44,380 nt of DNA, taken from the NCBI GenBank assembly GCA_017592775.1, contig JAGFNJ010000045.1:1-44380 (forward strand), given 5' to 3'. Both the position numbers and the translations under genes were made by a program. Positions 8,982 through 16,870 of the stretch are shown here, piece by piece. Position 1 is the first letter of the stretch; each line of letters begins with the position of its first letter. The notes beneath the pieces are model-generated. The model was not told the origin of the DNA. It did not search any database and saw only the letters and a program-made list of their open reading frames with translations. Origin of the DNA: Candidatus Accumulibacter conexus (GTDB lineage: Bacteria; Pseudomonadota; Gammaproteobacteria; Burkholderiales; Rhodocyclaceae).

Positions 8982-9791
8982 TCACACCGGCGCGGCGTCG
9001 GCGGCTGACGACTGGCCGCGGCGCCGGCGCGACAGCCAGCCGACAGCGAACAGGCCGCCGGCCATCAACGCCGACGTCGCCGGCTCGGGAACGACCGCGA
9101 AGCTGATGCGGTAGACGTCGGAGTCGGCCGCCAACCCGCTCGTGAACACGTAGCCGGCACCCGTGGTCCGTCCATCGAAACCGGCAAGCTCTGAGAAGTT
9201 GAAGCTGACGACGCCGTTCTGTGGCGTGCGCAGATCATTGTTGCCGACAAAGGCAGCCGCCGCCGGGTCGAACAGCTCGGACCCGGCATCCCAGATGTCG
9301 CGCGCCTTCTGATCGATCGCCGCGAGCAGCAGATTGCCGGCGGCGTCGAACAGGCGGAAGCCCGTCGGCGAGTCGTTGCCGATGAAGAAATCATTGCTCG
9401 GCACGACCATTGCCGCAAAGGTGAAGAAGGGGTTCAGCATCGTATCCACCAGAAAGCTGCTGCTGCGACTCTCGCCGGGCTGCAGCAGACCACCGATCGT
9501 GCCGCGCGTCGCGGTCGGGTCGGCGGCCGCGAAGGCCGGCTGCCAGTCCGAGCCGCTGCCGCCTTCGGCGACCGAGACGATCGGCGAAGTGGCAGCCTGG
9601 CCAGAGTTGAAGGCGTCGAAGCTGCCGTTGTTGAAGCCCAGGTGCAGTGGCGCGAAGCTGATGCTGTTGGCAGGTGCAAGATTCTCGACTTTCACGGTCA
9701 GGTTGATCTGCGCGGCGCCGGCCGTCGCGCACAGGGCGAGCGTAGCGGCGCCGGCGGTGAGGCGAGCCATGGTGCAAGAAATATGGTACAT
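8982..9791 (-). CDS. Spondin-domain PEP-CTERM exported protein
   Basis: This exported protein of 269 residues has a signal peptide (about residues 7-27, ending near TAGAAQ) and a C-terminal sorting tail VVPEPATSALMAGGLFAVGW followed by SRRRRG. That tail is the PEP-CTERM signal recognised by exosortase in exopolysaccharide-producing Gram-negatives. The body (INLTVKVENLAP, SFAPLHLGFNNGSFDAFNSG) matches the spondin N-domain family. The frame is open to 9872, but ATG 9791 has a clear AGGAGA ribosome site 6 bases upstream and begins the signal peptide. Exosortase is not in this window. A role in extracellular matrix or floc formation is an inference from the sorting system. Confidence 0.85.
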   Translation of the reverse strand: MYHISCTMARLTAGAATLALCATAGAAQINLTVKVENLAPANSISFAPLHLGFNNGSFDAFNSGQAATSPIVSVAEGGSGSDWQPAFAAADPTATRGTIGGLLQPGESRSSSFLVDTMLNPFFTFAAMVVPSNDFFIGNDSPTGFRLFDAAGNLLLAAIDQKARDIWDAGSELFDPAAAAFVGNNDLRTPQNGVVSFNFSELAGFDGRTTGAGYVFTSGLAADSDVYRISFAVVPEPATSALMAGGLFAVGWLSRRRRGQSSAADAAPV

Positions 9792-10119
9792 GAGGTTCTC
9801 CTGTCGGGATGTTTCGTTCGGCAAGCGAGCCCGCAAGGCAGACTCGCCGGGCTGATCATAGGCAGCCCGCATCCCGTAGTCCTCATCGAAAGATCACGGC
9901 GCCGTGAATCCCGCCCTGATTTCGGTGGCCCTGATTGCGGTGACAGCATGGGTAATTCGCAACGGCGCTGAGCTGCAGCGCTGCATGCGATCCGGTGCGA
10001 GTGCAACAGCGCCGGGAGCGTCTGCGCACCACCAACTGCGGTGACGGCGTTCGGTTACGGACCGAGTGCCCCGGAGACTGCCCGCGCAGAAAGCGGGCGA
10101 ACTCGCGTCGCCGGCAGGA
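9792..10119. other. Intergenic region without a supported gene
   Basis: No frame here is convincing. The hairpin GCCCGC-N7-GCGGGC at about 10080-10098 lies just beyond the 3' end of the next minus-strand gene and could be its terminator, though no T-run follows. Confidence 0.4.
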
Positions 10120-10377
10120 TCAGCAAACTCGCACCGACAGCCGGCAGCCTTGCCTGCTCGCCGCCTGTGCCTGCCACTGCTGGCGGTAGGCGCCGGCATG
10201 CGCTTCGATCCATGCCAGGGCACGGAAATCGCGCTGCTCGCAGGGGAAGCGCTGCAGATAGGCCTCGATCACGGCCAGTTGCGTCTGCAGGAACTCCGTC
10301 TCCAGCGATGGCGCGTCCGAAAAACTGTCTGCAGGATCGGGAAGAAACCAGTTGGCCTGGTCATCGGGCATATCCAT
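10120..10377 (-). CDS. Small hypothetical protein
   Basis: This 85-residue soluble protein begins MDMPDDQANWFLPDP. It is acidic at the N-terminus and predicted helical in the middle (LQTQLAVIEAYLQRFPCEQ, then WIEAHAGAYRQQWQAQ). GGGAG lies just upstream of ATG 10377, and its amino-acid usage is protein-like, unlike the arginine-rich shadows around it. I do not know the family. The last dozen residues (SRQGCRLSVRVC) look less ordered. It stands alone, with 416 bases of apparently non-coding DNA between it and the DadA-like gene. Confidence 0.55.
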   Translation of the reverse strand: MDMPDDQANWFLPDPADSFSDAPSLETEFLQTQLAVIEAYLQRFPCEQRDFRALAWIEAHAGAYRQQWQAQAASRQGCRLSVRVC

Positions 10378-10793
10378 GCTCTACTCCCATCAAGGCGAGT
10401 GGCCGTTGCAGCGGCAGCCCGCAACACGCACTGGCCACTGCCGTCTGACGACGGTTCGTGAATGGACGATCGTTCCGGCGGGCGCGGACTCGCCGGAAAA
10501 ATGGTTACAAACAGATTTAACTGCACCGCCTAACTTACTGTAGCGTTGGATTATTGTCGCACCGCTCGGCGGCTGCTTGTCAATGGCGATGGGCCGCTGG
10601 ACGCGATCTTTCGTCGTCAACGATGCAAATCCGCGACACGCGCCAGGCGCCACCCGCCACTCGAACTCGCGCTCATGGACTGTCGGCACACCCCTGACCA
10701 TCAAGCCCATGCGCGTTGCCCCGATCGCCGACCCTTCTGCCGCACATGTGAGACGGGAGACAGACGAGTTGCGCTCGACCTTCCACTGCAGGC
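10378..10793. other. Intergenic region with a low-GC patch
   Basis: I see no gene. A locally AT-rich patch at about 10497-10555 (GGTTACAAACAGATTTAACT, then CTTACTGTAGCG) stands out from the GC-rich background and may hold the promoter of the minus-strand gene ending at 10377. No clean -35/-10 pair could be assigned. Confidence 0.35.
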
Positions 10794-12050
10794 TCAGGCG
10801 CTGGCGAGCAGGAACGGCGCTGGATCGATGCGGCATTGCCGCCCGGCGAGGCAGTCTGCCAGCAGTTCGGCACTGCCCGCAGCGAGCGTCAGGCCGAGGG
10901 TGCCGTGACCGATGTTCACATACAGGTTGTCATGGCCGACGCGGTCGATCAGCGGTCGCCCGGACGGGGTCGCCGGCCGCAGACCTGCCCACGGCGTCGC
11001 CTGTTCGTAGTCGCCCGCCTGCGGAAAGACCTCGCGCGCCTGGCGAATGAGCGTCGCCAACCGGCGCGGCGGCATGTCGGTCCGCTCGTTTCCCATGTCG
11101 ACCATTCCGGCCACCCGCAAGCGGTCACCAAGGCGGGCGAAGACGATCTTGTTCCGGCTGTCGGTGATCGACAGCGTGGGCGCCATACCACGCGCGCAGT
11201 CGATGGTCAGCGAGTAGCCCTTGAGGCCAAGCAGCGGCACCCGCAGCCCCATGCCGGCGAGCAGATCGCGGCTCTCGATGCCGCCGGTGAGAACGAAGTG
11301 GTCGGCAACGATCTCCGAATCCGGCAGCAGCAGTGCGGCGATGCGCCTTCCGGCAAGTCGCCGGCCCCGTACCGGTGCCCCGTAACGGATTTCGCCGCCG
11401 CCGCTGGCGATCAGGTCCGCCAGGTGCACGCACAGCGCGTGGCTGTCGATGACGTCCTCGGATGGTGTGTGAATGCCGCCGGCGATCCGATCCTCCAGTC
11501 CCGCCAGCGCCGGCTCGACGGCAACACATGCGGCGGCGTCCAGGGCGAACTGCTCGCAGCCGAACTGGGCCTGGAAGCTGAGCTGTCGCTGCGCGGCGCG
11601 AAAGGCGCCGGCATCGCGATAGAGGACGAGTTTGCCGTTCTGTCGGTAGTGCAGCGCCGGTGCGGGCGACTCCTGCAGCAGCGCGTGCAGGGAGCGGCGC
11701 GACAGGAAGCCCAGCGCCAGCAATTCGCGCGTCGTCTGCCGCGCCCGCGCAGTCGTGCAGTGGGCCGCGAAGCGGCAGCACCAATGCCAGAAACGGGGCG
11801 ACAGCGACGGCCGGAAGCAGAGCGGTGCGCGGGCGTCGAGCAGGTAGCCGGGAAAGCTGCCAAGGGCTGCCGGTTCGGCCAGCGGCGCGACGTAGCTGTA
11901 CGACAACTGTGCGCCGTTGGCGAAACTCGTCGCCAGGCCGGGGCCGTTGCGGCTCTCGAGCAGCGTCACGCGGTACCCCTCGCGCAAGAGGCGCCAGGCG
12001 CAAAACAGCCCGACGATGCCAGCGCCGACGATACAGACGTGCCGGCTCAT
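10794..12050 (-). CDS. dadA: D-amino-acid dehydrogenase-like FAD oxidoreductase (DadA family)
   Basis: This 418-residue FAD-dependent oxidoreductase of the DAO superfamily has the length expected for DadA, which oxidises D-amino acids to keto acids and passes electrons to the respiratory chain. The N-terminus carries the Rossmann motif VGAGIVG (G9, G11, G14), followed by TLLESRNGPGLATSFANGAQ, the usual DadA FAD-loop. Near the C-terminus, WAGLRPATPSGRPLID and NLYVNIGHGTLGLTLAAGS are the conserved FAD-binding end. The frame extends to 12164, but the upstream residues are arginine/cysteine-rich and not family-like, so ATG 12050 is chosen. Substrate specificity within the family cannot be read from the sequence; a glycine or proline oxidase paralogue is possible. 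No alanine racemase lies next to it. Confidence 0.85.
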   Translation of the reverse strand: MSRHVCIVGAGIVGLFCAWRLLREGYRVTLLESRNGPGLATSFANGAQLSYSYVAPLAEPAALGSFPGYLLDARAPLCFRPSLSPRFWHWCCRFAAHCTTARARQTTRELLALGFLSRRSLHALLQESPAPALHYRQNGKLVLYRDAGAFRAAQRQLSFQAQFGCEQFALDAAACVAVEPALAGLEDRIAGGIHTPSEDVIDSHALCVHLADLIASGGGEIRYGAPVRGRRLAGRRIAALLLPDSEIVADHFVLTGGIESRDLLAGMGLRVPLLGLKGYSLTIDCARGMAPTLSITDSRNKIVFARLGDRLRVAGMVDMGNERTDMPPRRLATLIRQAREVFPQAGDYEQATPWAGLRPATPSGRPLIDRVGHDNLYVNIGHGTLGLTLAAGSAELLADCLAGRQCRIDPAPFLLASA

Positions 12051-12687
12051 CGGCCCGCCATCACCACACCACCGCCCTGCCCGGCTTCGCCGCAAAGCGC
12101 ACGCCCGATTGCATGCGGTCCGGTCGGCACCGCAGCGCCGCCGGCAGCGGGAAGCCGCGGGCAACGCCGCAGAACGGGGGCTTCATGACGCTTGTCCTTG
12201 CCGATGGCGAAACGCAAACATGCTGGCGCCGACACCGCGAACGGTCATCGACGGGCTCTCGCCCGCAGCAAGTGCCAGGAACGACGGATGGCGAAGGCGA
12301 GCCCGCTGCGGCAGCAAGAAAGCTCCTGCTCATCGTGATCTTCCTCCAAGTGAAAGGCACGGCGACCTTCGCTCCTTGCCCAATCGCGGACCGCACGCGG
12401 CCCCGGATCGTGCCCTCGTCCGGGATGTCCCGAACGACTTGATGCTACTCCAAAAAACGGCCAGGCCGACCGCACCATGGCAAGAACATGAACTCTGAGC
12501 CTGCGCGGCTGCGGGCTGCCGGCAGACTCCGTCGCCGCACAGACACGCAGACCGCGAAAACCAGCGGAGACCGGACAACCTGTGCGCCAGACCTTGCCCA
12601 GAAAGCTTTCGCGAACGACAATGGCGGGCCGCACGGCAATCCCGCTGGCGTGCCTGCCGTGGCCTGCCGCGCCCAACCTCGAAGACG
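12051..12687. other. Long intergenic region between divergent dadA-like and SCO1 genes
   Basis: No gene is convincing in these 637 bases. On the minus strand ATG 12333 has a good GGAGGAAG ribosome site and opens a 90-residue frame ending 10 bases before the DadA-like start. Its product is cysteine/arginine/proline-rich and unlike a normal protein, so I do not call it. Promoters for both flanking genes should lie here. Confidence 0.45.
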
Positions 12688-13278
12688 ATGAAGACATTCC
12701 CGAGCCTCGCCCGCCTGCTCCTGCTCCTCAACCTCTTGCTCGCCGCCTGCTCGGGGCCGCCGGGCTTCAAGTCGACCGACATCTCCGGTGTCGACTGGGG
12801 CAAGGAACTGGCGCTCACCGATCACCAGGGGCAGCCGCGCCGACTGGCCGATTTCAAGGGCAAGGCGGTCATCGTCTTCTTCGGGTATACGCAATGTCCG
12901 GACGTCTGCCCGACGACGCTGCTTTCCATGCGCGAAGTGATCGATCGCCTCGGCAGCGACGGTGGACGCGTGCAGGTTCTCTTCGTCACGCTCGACCCGG
13001 CGCGTGACACGCAGCAGTTGCTCGCCGAATACGTGACCGCATTCAACCCGGGCTTCATCGGCCTGCGCGGCGACGAGGCGGCGACCGCCGCGGCTGCCAG
13101 GGAGTTCAAGGTCTTCCATGCCAGACAGCCGGGCAGTACCCCCGACAGCTACAGCATCGATCACTCGACCGGCAGTTACGCTTTCGATCCGCAGGGCCGC
13201 CTGCGACTGCTCGTCCGCCACGGCGAGGCGCCAGAGAATGTCGCCGCCGACCTGCGGCTGCTGCTCGCCGGCAAGTGA
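12688..13278 (+). CDS. SCO1/SenC-family copper chaperone lipoprotein
   Basis: This thioredoxin-fold copper protein of 196 residues is anchored in the periplasm. It helps deliver copper to, or reduce, the CuA site of cytochrome c oxidase. The N-terminus is a lipoprotein signal with the cysteine at residue 21 (LLLAAC). The copper ligands are complete: C70 and C74 in the CPDVCP motif and His159 in SIDHSTGSYAFD. FFGYTQCPDVCPTTL and FVTLDPARDT are typical of the family. It is followed after 18 bases by a DUF1318 gene and then by a PCuAC copper chaperone on the same strand, which supports a copper-handling role. The oxidase genes themselves are not in the window. Confidence 0.93.
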   Translation: MKTFPSLARLLLLLNLLLAACSGPPGFKSTDISGVDWGKELALTDHQGQPRRLADFKGKAVIVFFGYTQCPDVCPTTLLSMREVIDRLGSDGGRVQVLFVTLDPARDTQQLLAEYVTAFNPGFIGLRGDEAATAAAAREFKVFHARQPGSTPDSYSIDHSTGSYAFDPQGRLRLLVRHGEAPENVAADLRLLLAGK

Positions 13279-13296
13279 TCATCCTGGAGTCCTGAC

Positions 13297-13719
13297 ATGA
13301 AACGCCTCTTGCTGCTGCTCGCCTTTCTCGCCCTGCCGGTTGCCGCTGCGCCGAGCCCTGACCAGGTCAATCTCGATCTCGGCACGCCACCGGTGGTGAT
13401 CGTCAAACACAGCCTGGCGCAGCGCGCCTCGCGCCTCGTCCGCTTCTACGACGCCGGCATCATCGGGCTCGGTACCGACGGCATGGTGAAGCTGCGCGAT
13501 CCGAGCCGGCTCAACCTGGCGCAACGTCAGATCGCCGAGAAGCTGATCGACAACGAGAATCCCGACCGCAACTCGCTGATCTACGCACTCGCCGAGGGGC
13601 ATGGCGGACAGGGCTGGGAGCCGGCGGTGCGCGCCGCGCAGATCCAGCGCTGGAAGGCGCAATGGCACGCCGGCTGGTGGATCGAGGATGCGCAGGGCAA
13701 GTGGTCGATCAAGCCCTGA
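13297..13719 (+). CDS. DUF1318 (YdbL-like) periplasmic protein
   Basis: This 140-residue protein has an N-terminal signal peptide (MKRLLLLLAFLALPVAAAPS). The mature region, with SRLVRFYDAGIIGLG, LNLAQRQIAEKLIDNEN and RNSLIYALAE, fits the DUF1318/YdbL family. Members are small periplasmic proteins of unknown activity. The ribosome site is ATCCTGGAG upstream of ATG 13297, and the gene is 18 bases after SCO1, so co-transcription is likely. Involvement in copper or oxidase assembly is inferred only from location. The C-terminus is Trp-rich (WKAQWHAGWWIED). Confidence 0.7.
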   Translation: MKRLLLLLAFLALPVAAAPSPDQVNLDLGTPPVVIVKHSLAQRASRLVRFYDAGIIGLGTDGMVKLRDPSRLNLAQRQIAEKLIDNENPDRNSLIYALAEGHGGQGWEPAVRAAQIQRWKAQWHAGWWIEDAQGKWSIKP

Positions 13720-13779
13720 GCTGGGCGCGACCGCCATCACCAGCCGCCATCGCCGAGCCCGCTGGCCGGCCGCTGGCGG

Positions 13780-13798
13780 CTGCGGCATCTTGCCGCAG
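13780..13798 (+). terminator. Hairpin between the DUF1318 and PCuAC genes
   Basis: CTGCGGCA (13780-13787) pairs perfectly with TGCCGCAG (13791-13798) around a TCT loop. A second small hairpin, GGTAC-GCAA-GTACC, follows at 13802-13815. Neither has a T-tract. They could attenuate read-through into the PCuAC gene. Confidence 0.3.
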
Positions 13799-13819
13799 AA
13801 TGGTACGCAAGTACCGGTT

Positions 13820-13825
13820 TATAAT
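13820..13825 (+). promoter_or_regulatory. Consensus -10 element upstream of the PCuAC gene
   Basis: TATAAT matches the sigma-70 -10 consensus exactly and lies 30 bases before the TTG start at 13856. The -35 region at the ideal spacing (about 13797-13802) is weak, so an activator may be needed or the match may be chance. Confidence 0.35.
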
Positions 13826-13855
13826 CGATTTCCCTGTAAGAGAACGGAGGCTGGC

Positions 13856-14329
13856 TTGAACAAGAGGCAAGTATTTTCGGCGTCGCTGCTGCTTTTCGGC
13901 TTTGGCTCGGCCGCGGCGCTTGCCGCTGATGTCGAGGTGCGCAACGCCTGGGTGCGTGGTACCGTCGCCGGCCAGCAGGCCACCGGCGCCTTCATGGAGA
14001 TCAGCAGCAAGTCCGGCGCGACGCTGGTCGGCGCCAGCAGTCCGGCCGCCGCGGTCACCGAGATCCACGAAATGAAGATGGACGGCCAGGTGATGCGGAT
14101 GCGCGCCGTTCCTCGCCTCGAACTGCCGGCTGGGAAGACGGTCCAGCTCGGCCCGAGCGGCTACCACGTGATGTTGATCCGGCTCAAGCAGCCGCTGTCG
14201 AAGGGCGAATCGGTGCCACTGGCGCTGCAGATCGAGGGCAAGGACCGCAAGGTCGAGACGATCGAGGTCAAGGCCGAGGTGCGCGACCTCACCGCCGCCG
14301 CTCCGCCGGCTGGCGAACACAAGCACTGA
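13856..14329 (+). CDS. PCuAC-family periplasmic copper chaperone
   Basis: This 157-residue exported copper chaperone binds Cu(I) and passes it to SCO1 or the CuA site of cytochrome oxidase. The family copper motif H-x10-M-x21-H-x-M is complete: His71, Met82, His104 and Met106. A signal peptide covers about residues 1-24 (ending ALAAD). The C-terminus is His-containing (EHKH). The frame is open far upstream, but no ATG or GTG is available near the signal peptide; TTG 13856 has AACGGAGG five bases before it, so I take TTG as the start. With SCO1 and DUF1318 just upstream, the three genes form a copper-delivery cluster. The stop is immediately followed by a palindromic-ended repeat. Confidence 0.9.
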   Translation: MNKRQVFSASLLLFGFGSAAALAADVEVRNAWVRGTVAGQQATGAFMEISSKSGATLVGASSPAAAVTEIHEMKMDGQVMRMRAVPRLELPAGKTVQLGPSGYHVMLIRLKQPLSKGESVPLALQIEGKDRKVETIEVKAEVRDLTAAAPPAGEHKH

Positions 14330-14473
14330 GAGGTTGTGAAGAAATCGTCGCGAGCAGGCCGAGATGCAAGGCGCGATGGAGCGAACGACGAGACATATCA
14401 AGTGGATAGGCGAGGAGTGAGCGACTGAGCAACGCAGCAGATCGGTTGCGCAGTAGATTTATTCACAACCTCT
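14329..14473. repeat. Palindromic-ended 145-bp intergenic element (MITE- or REP-like)
   Basis: The segment begins with AGAGGTTGTGAA (14329-14340) and ends with its exact inverse TTCACAACCTCT (14462-14473). It holds no gene and fills nearly the whole space between the convergent PCuAC and hemolysin III-like genes. The first base overlaps the PCuAC stop codon. Terminal inverted repeats around a short non-coding core suggest a non-autonomous mobile element or a repeat that doubles as a bidirectional terminator. No flanking target duplication is clear. Confidence 0.55.
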
Positions 14474-14486
14474 GAGGGCCGGCTGC

Positions 14487-15104
14487 TCAAAGCACGTAGA
14501 GCAGGATGGCGACGTACTGGGCGGCGCTGCCGGCGAGAACGAACAGGTGCCAGATGCCGTGTGCGTGCCGCAGCCGCGAGTCGAGCGCGTAGAAGATGAT
14601 TCCCACCGTATAGGCCACACCGCCGGCTGCCAGCCAGACGAAGCCGGCGGTGCCGAGCGCCTGCAGCAGTGGCAGCAGCGCCGCCAGCACCGCCCAGCCC
14701 ATGACGACGTAGATCACCACCGACAGCACGCGGGCCTCGCTCTTCAACCAGAATTCCTGCACCGAGCCAACCACCGCCAGACCCCAGACGACGGCAAGCA
14801 GCGACCAGCCCCACGGACCGCGCAGGGTGACGAGGCAGAAGGGCGTGTAGCTGCCGGCGATCAGCAGATAGATGCTCTGGTGGTCGAGCTTCTGGAAGAT
14901 GTCCTTGGCGCGGCCACGAAAGCTGTGGTACAGCGTCGAGAAGCTGTAGAGGAGGACGAGGGTCGCGCCGTAGATCGAAACGCTGACGATCTTCCACGGG
15001 TCGCCGGTCCGCGCCGCGAGCACGATCAGGACGACCCCGCCGACCAGCGCCAGCACCGCCCCGAGCAGATGCGTCCAAGCATTCAGTTTTTCACCATGGT
15101 ACAT
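14487..15104 (-). CDS. Hemolysin III / TrhA (YqfA)-family membrane protein
   Basis: This polytopic inner-membrane protein of 205 residues has about seven predicted spans and belongs to the PAQR-related hemolysin III family. Conserved putative metal-binding residues are present: His60 in STLYHS, Asp74-His75 in KLDHQSIYLLIAGSYTP, and His180/His182/His186 near the C-terminus (RHAHGIWHLFVLAG). Bacterial members have been linked to membrane-lipid homeostasis rather than to proven haemolysis. The frame extends to 15284, but ATG 15104 begins the typical N-terminus (MYHGEKLNAWTHLLG) with a G-rich ribosome site. Transcription converges on the PCuAC gene. Confidence 0.9.
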   Translation of the reverse strand: MYHGEKLNAWTHLLGAVLALVGGVVLIVLAARTGDPWKIVSVSIYGATLVLLYSFSTLYHSFRGRAKDIFQKLDHQSIYLLIAGSYTPFCLVTLRGPWGWSLLAVVWGLAVVGSVQEFWLKSEARVLSVVIYVVMGWAVLAALLPLLQALGTAGFVWLAAGGVAYTVGIIFYALDSRLRHAHGIWHLFVLAGSAAQYVAILLYVL

Positions 15105-15288
15105 GCGCCCCCCCAGCCGGTGGAACGGCCATGCAGGGCATTGTCGGGGATTGCCTCTGCCCCGGTCAATCCATGATTGGGGGACTGTGACTTGCTGACA
15201 GTATGCTCGATTCAAGAATGGCCGACACGATACCTCGACTGCCCAGCCCCAATGTTGATCCGACGGCACCGCGAGTTCGGCCATTCGG

Positions 15289-15317
15289 TTACGCCGGCGA
15301 TTCGCTGACCGTATACT
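15289..15317 (+). promoter_or_regulatory. Possible sigma-70 promoter for the DUF2868 gene
   Basis: TATACT at 15312-15317 resembles a -10 element, and TTACGC at 15289-15294 lies 17 bases before it as a weak -35. The site is about 75 bases upstream of ATG 15392. Confidence 0.3.
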
Positions 15318-15391
15318 GACTTCCTCTTCAACACCGCGACGGCCGGACTCCCTGCCGTGCCTCCCCCCTTCCGCCTTCGTCAGCCAACAAC

Positions 15392-16870
15392 ATGCGGCCC
15401 ATCAAGCATCCTGCCCCCGAATCAGAAGCGATCGAGATCGTTGCGGTGCGGGCTTTCGAGACGGCCGACGGTTCGCACACGCTGTGGTCCGATGGCGACC
15501 GGGCCTGGGCCAGCCGGGCGGCCGCCGAGGCCGTCGGCGAAGGAGCAGCGGACGCGTACTTCCTCGCCGCGCGCGCGCGGCTGGCGCTCGGGCGCATCGG
15601 CGAACGGTTCCCGGTCATCCCGCGCGCCGTCCGCGCGCTGCGCTGGCGTCCCTGGCTGGCCGGCGCGATTGCTGGCGGCGCCTTCCTCGGCGGCCTGCTG
15701 GTCGACCGCATCGGCGGTGGCCAGCGAATCAACGTGCTGATGCCGCCGGTGCTGGCACTACTCGCCTGGAACCTCGTCGTCTACCTGCTGCTGGCGATTC
15801 GTCCGTGCCTGCGTCGCGCGGGCGATCCGCTGCCGGGACCCTGGCGACGAGCGATTGGCCGGCTCGCGACGGGGCTGCTGCAGCCGCGTCCGGGAGCCGA
15901 ACTCGGGGTCGCCGCCGCCCGCCTGACGAGCGACTGGAGCCGCCTCTCGACGGCGCTGCACGGCGCCCGGGCGGCGCGCATCCTGCATCTCGCGGCGGCG
16001 CTGCTGGCGGCCGGCGTGCTCGCCGGCTTCTACCTGCGCGGCATCGCCCTCGCCTACCAGGCGAACTGGGAGAGCACCTTTCTCGCGGCTGGCGAGGTGC
16101 ATCGGCTCCTCGCCATCACGCTCGCACCCGGCGCCGCGCTGAGCGGGATTCCCGTGCCGACGGCCGGCGAGATCGAAGCCATCCGCGCGCCCGGCGGCGA
16201 GAACGCGGCGCGCTGGCTGCACCTGCTGGGGGCAACCGTCGCCGCTGTCGTCATCTTCCCGCGCCTCGTGCTGGCATTGCTCGCCTGGCTGGTCGAGTGC
16301 CGGCGATCGACCAGCCTGCCGATCGACTTCGCTGAGCCCTACTTCGACCGCCTGCTGCGCGACTATCGCGGTGGCCCGCTGCGGCTGCGCGTCGTCCCTT
16401 ACAGCTACACGCTGCCGCCCGACGCCGCCAGCGGCCTCGAACGAGTCGTCGCCCGCGCGCTCGGCGGCAACACGCTGCTGACGATCGGCCCGCCGGTGCG
16501 CTACGGTGACGAGGATGCGCTGCCGGATGCCGGCACGCGCAGCGGCAGCGGCGACCTCGTCGCCCTGTTCAACGCCACGGCGACGCCGGAGCGCGAAGCG
16601 CACGGCGCTTTCCTGCGGACGCTCGGCAAGCACTGCGGCGCCACCGGACGCGTCGTCGCGCTGGTCGACGAGGGCAGCTTTCTCGCACGTGGCCGCGAAG
16701 CGGCGCGGGTCGAGGCGCGGCGGGCTGCCTGGCGCGAGCTGTGCGCGCCGCTGCGGGTCGGCTGCGTCTTCGCCGACCTGGCAACGATCGCCACCGCCAG
16801 CAGCAGCGGCGCCAGCAGCCTCGGCGAAGCGGCCAGCGCGCTCGCCGGCAGCCTCGAGGGGCACCGGTGA
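15392..16870 (+). CDS. DUF2868-family membrane protein
   Basis: This 492-residue protein has about four hydrophobic segments (near residues 90-105, 116-137, 195-215 and 275-300) and a soluble C-terminal half. The sequence and its partner match the DUF2868 family, whose genes are regularly followed by a DUF3482 GTPase. Its stop TGA (16868-16870) overlaps the GTPase ATG (16870-16872), showing translational coupling. The function is unknown; a membrane receptor or scaffold for the GTPase is a reasonable inference. The end of the protein is Ala/Ser-rich. Confidence 0.75.
   Translation: MRPIKHPAPESEAIEIVAVRAFETADGSHTLWSDGDRAWASRAAAEAVGEGAADAYFLAARARLALGRIGERFPVIPRAVRALRWRPWLAGAIAGGAFLGGLLVDRIGGGQRINVLMPPVLALLAWNLVVYLLLAIRPCLRRAGDPLPGPWRRAIGRLATGLLQPRPGAELGVAAARLTSDWSRLSTALHGARAARILHLAAALLAAGVLAGFYLRGIALAYQANWESTFLAAGEVHRLLAITLAPGAALSGIPVPTAGEIEAIRAPGGENAARWLHLLGATVAAVVIFPRLVLALLAWLVECRRSTSLPIDFAEPYFDRLLRDYRGGPLRLRVVPYSYTLPPDAASGLERVVARALGGNTLLTIGPPVRYGDEDALPDAGTRSGSGDLVALFNATATPEREAHGAFLRTLGKHCGATGRVVALVDEGSFLARGREAARVEARRAAWRELCAPLRVGCVFADLATIATASSSGASSLGEAASALAGSLEGHR

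Noticed and set aside
12061-12333. Minus-strand ORF with a good ribosome site just before the DadA-like gene
   Set aside because: The product is Cys/Arg/Pro-rich with no family; translation of a GC-rich leader is more likely than a gene.
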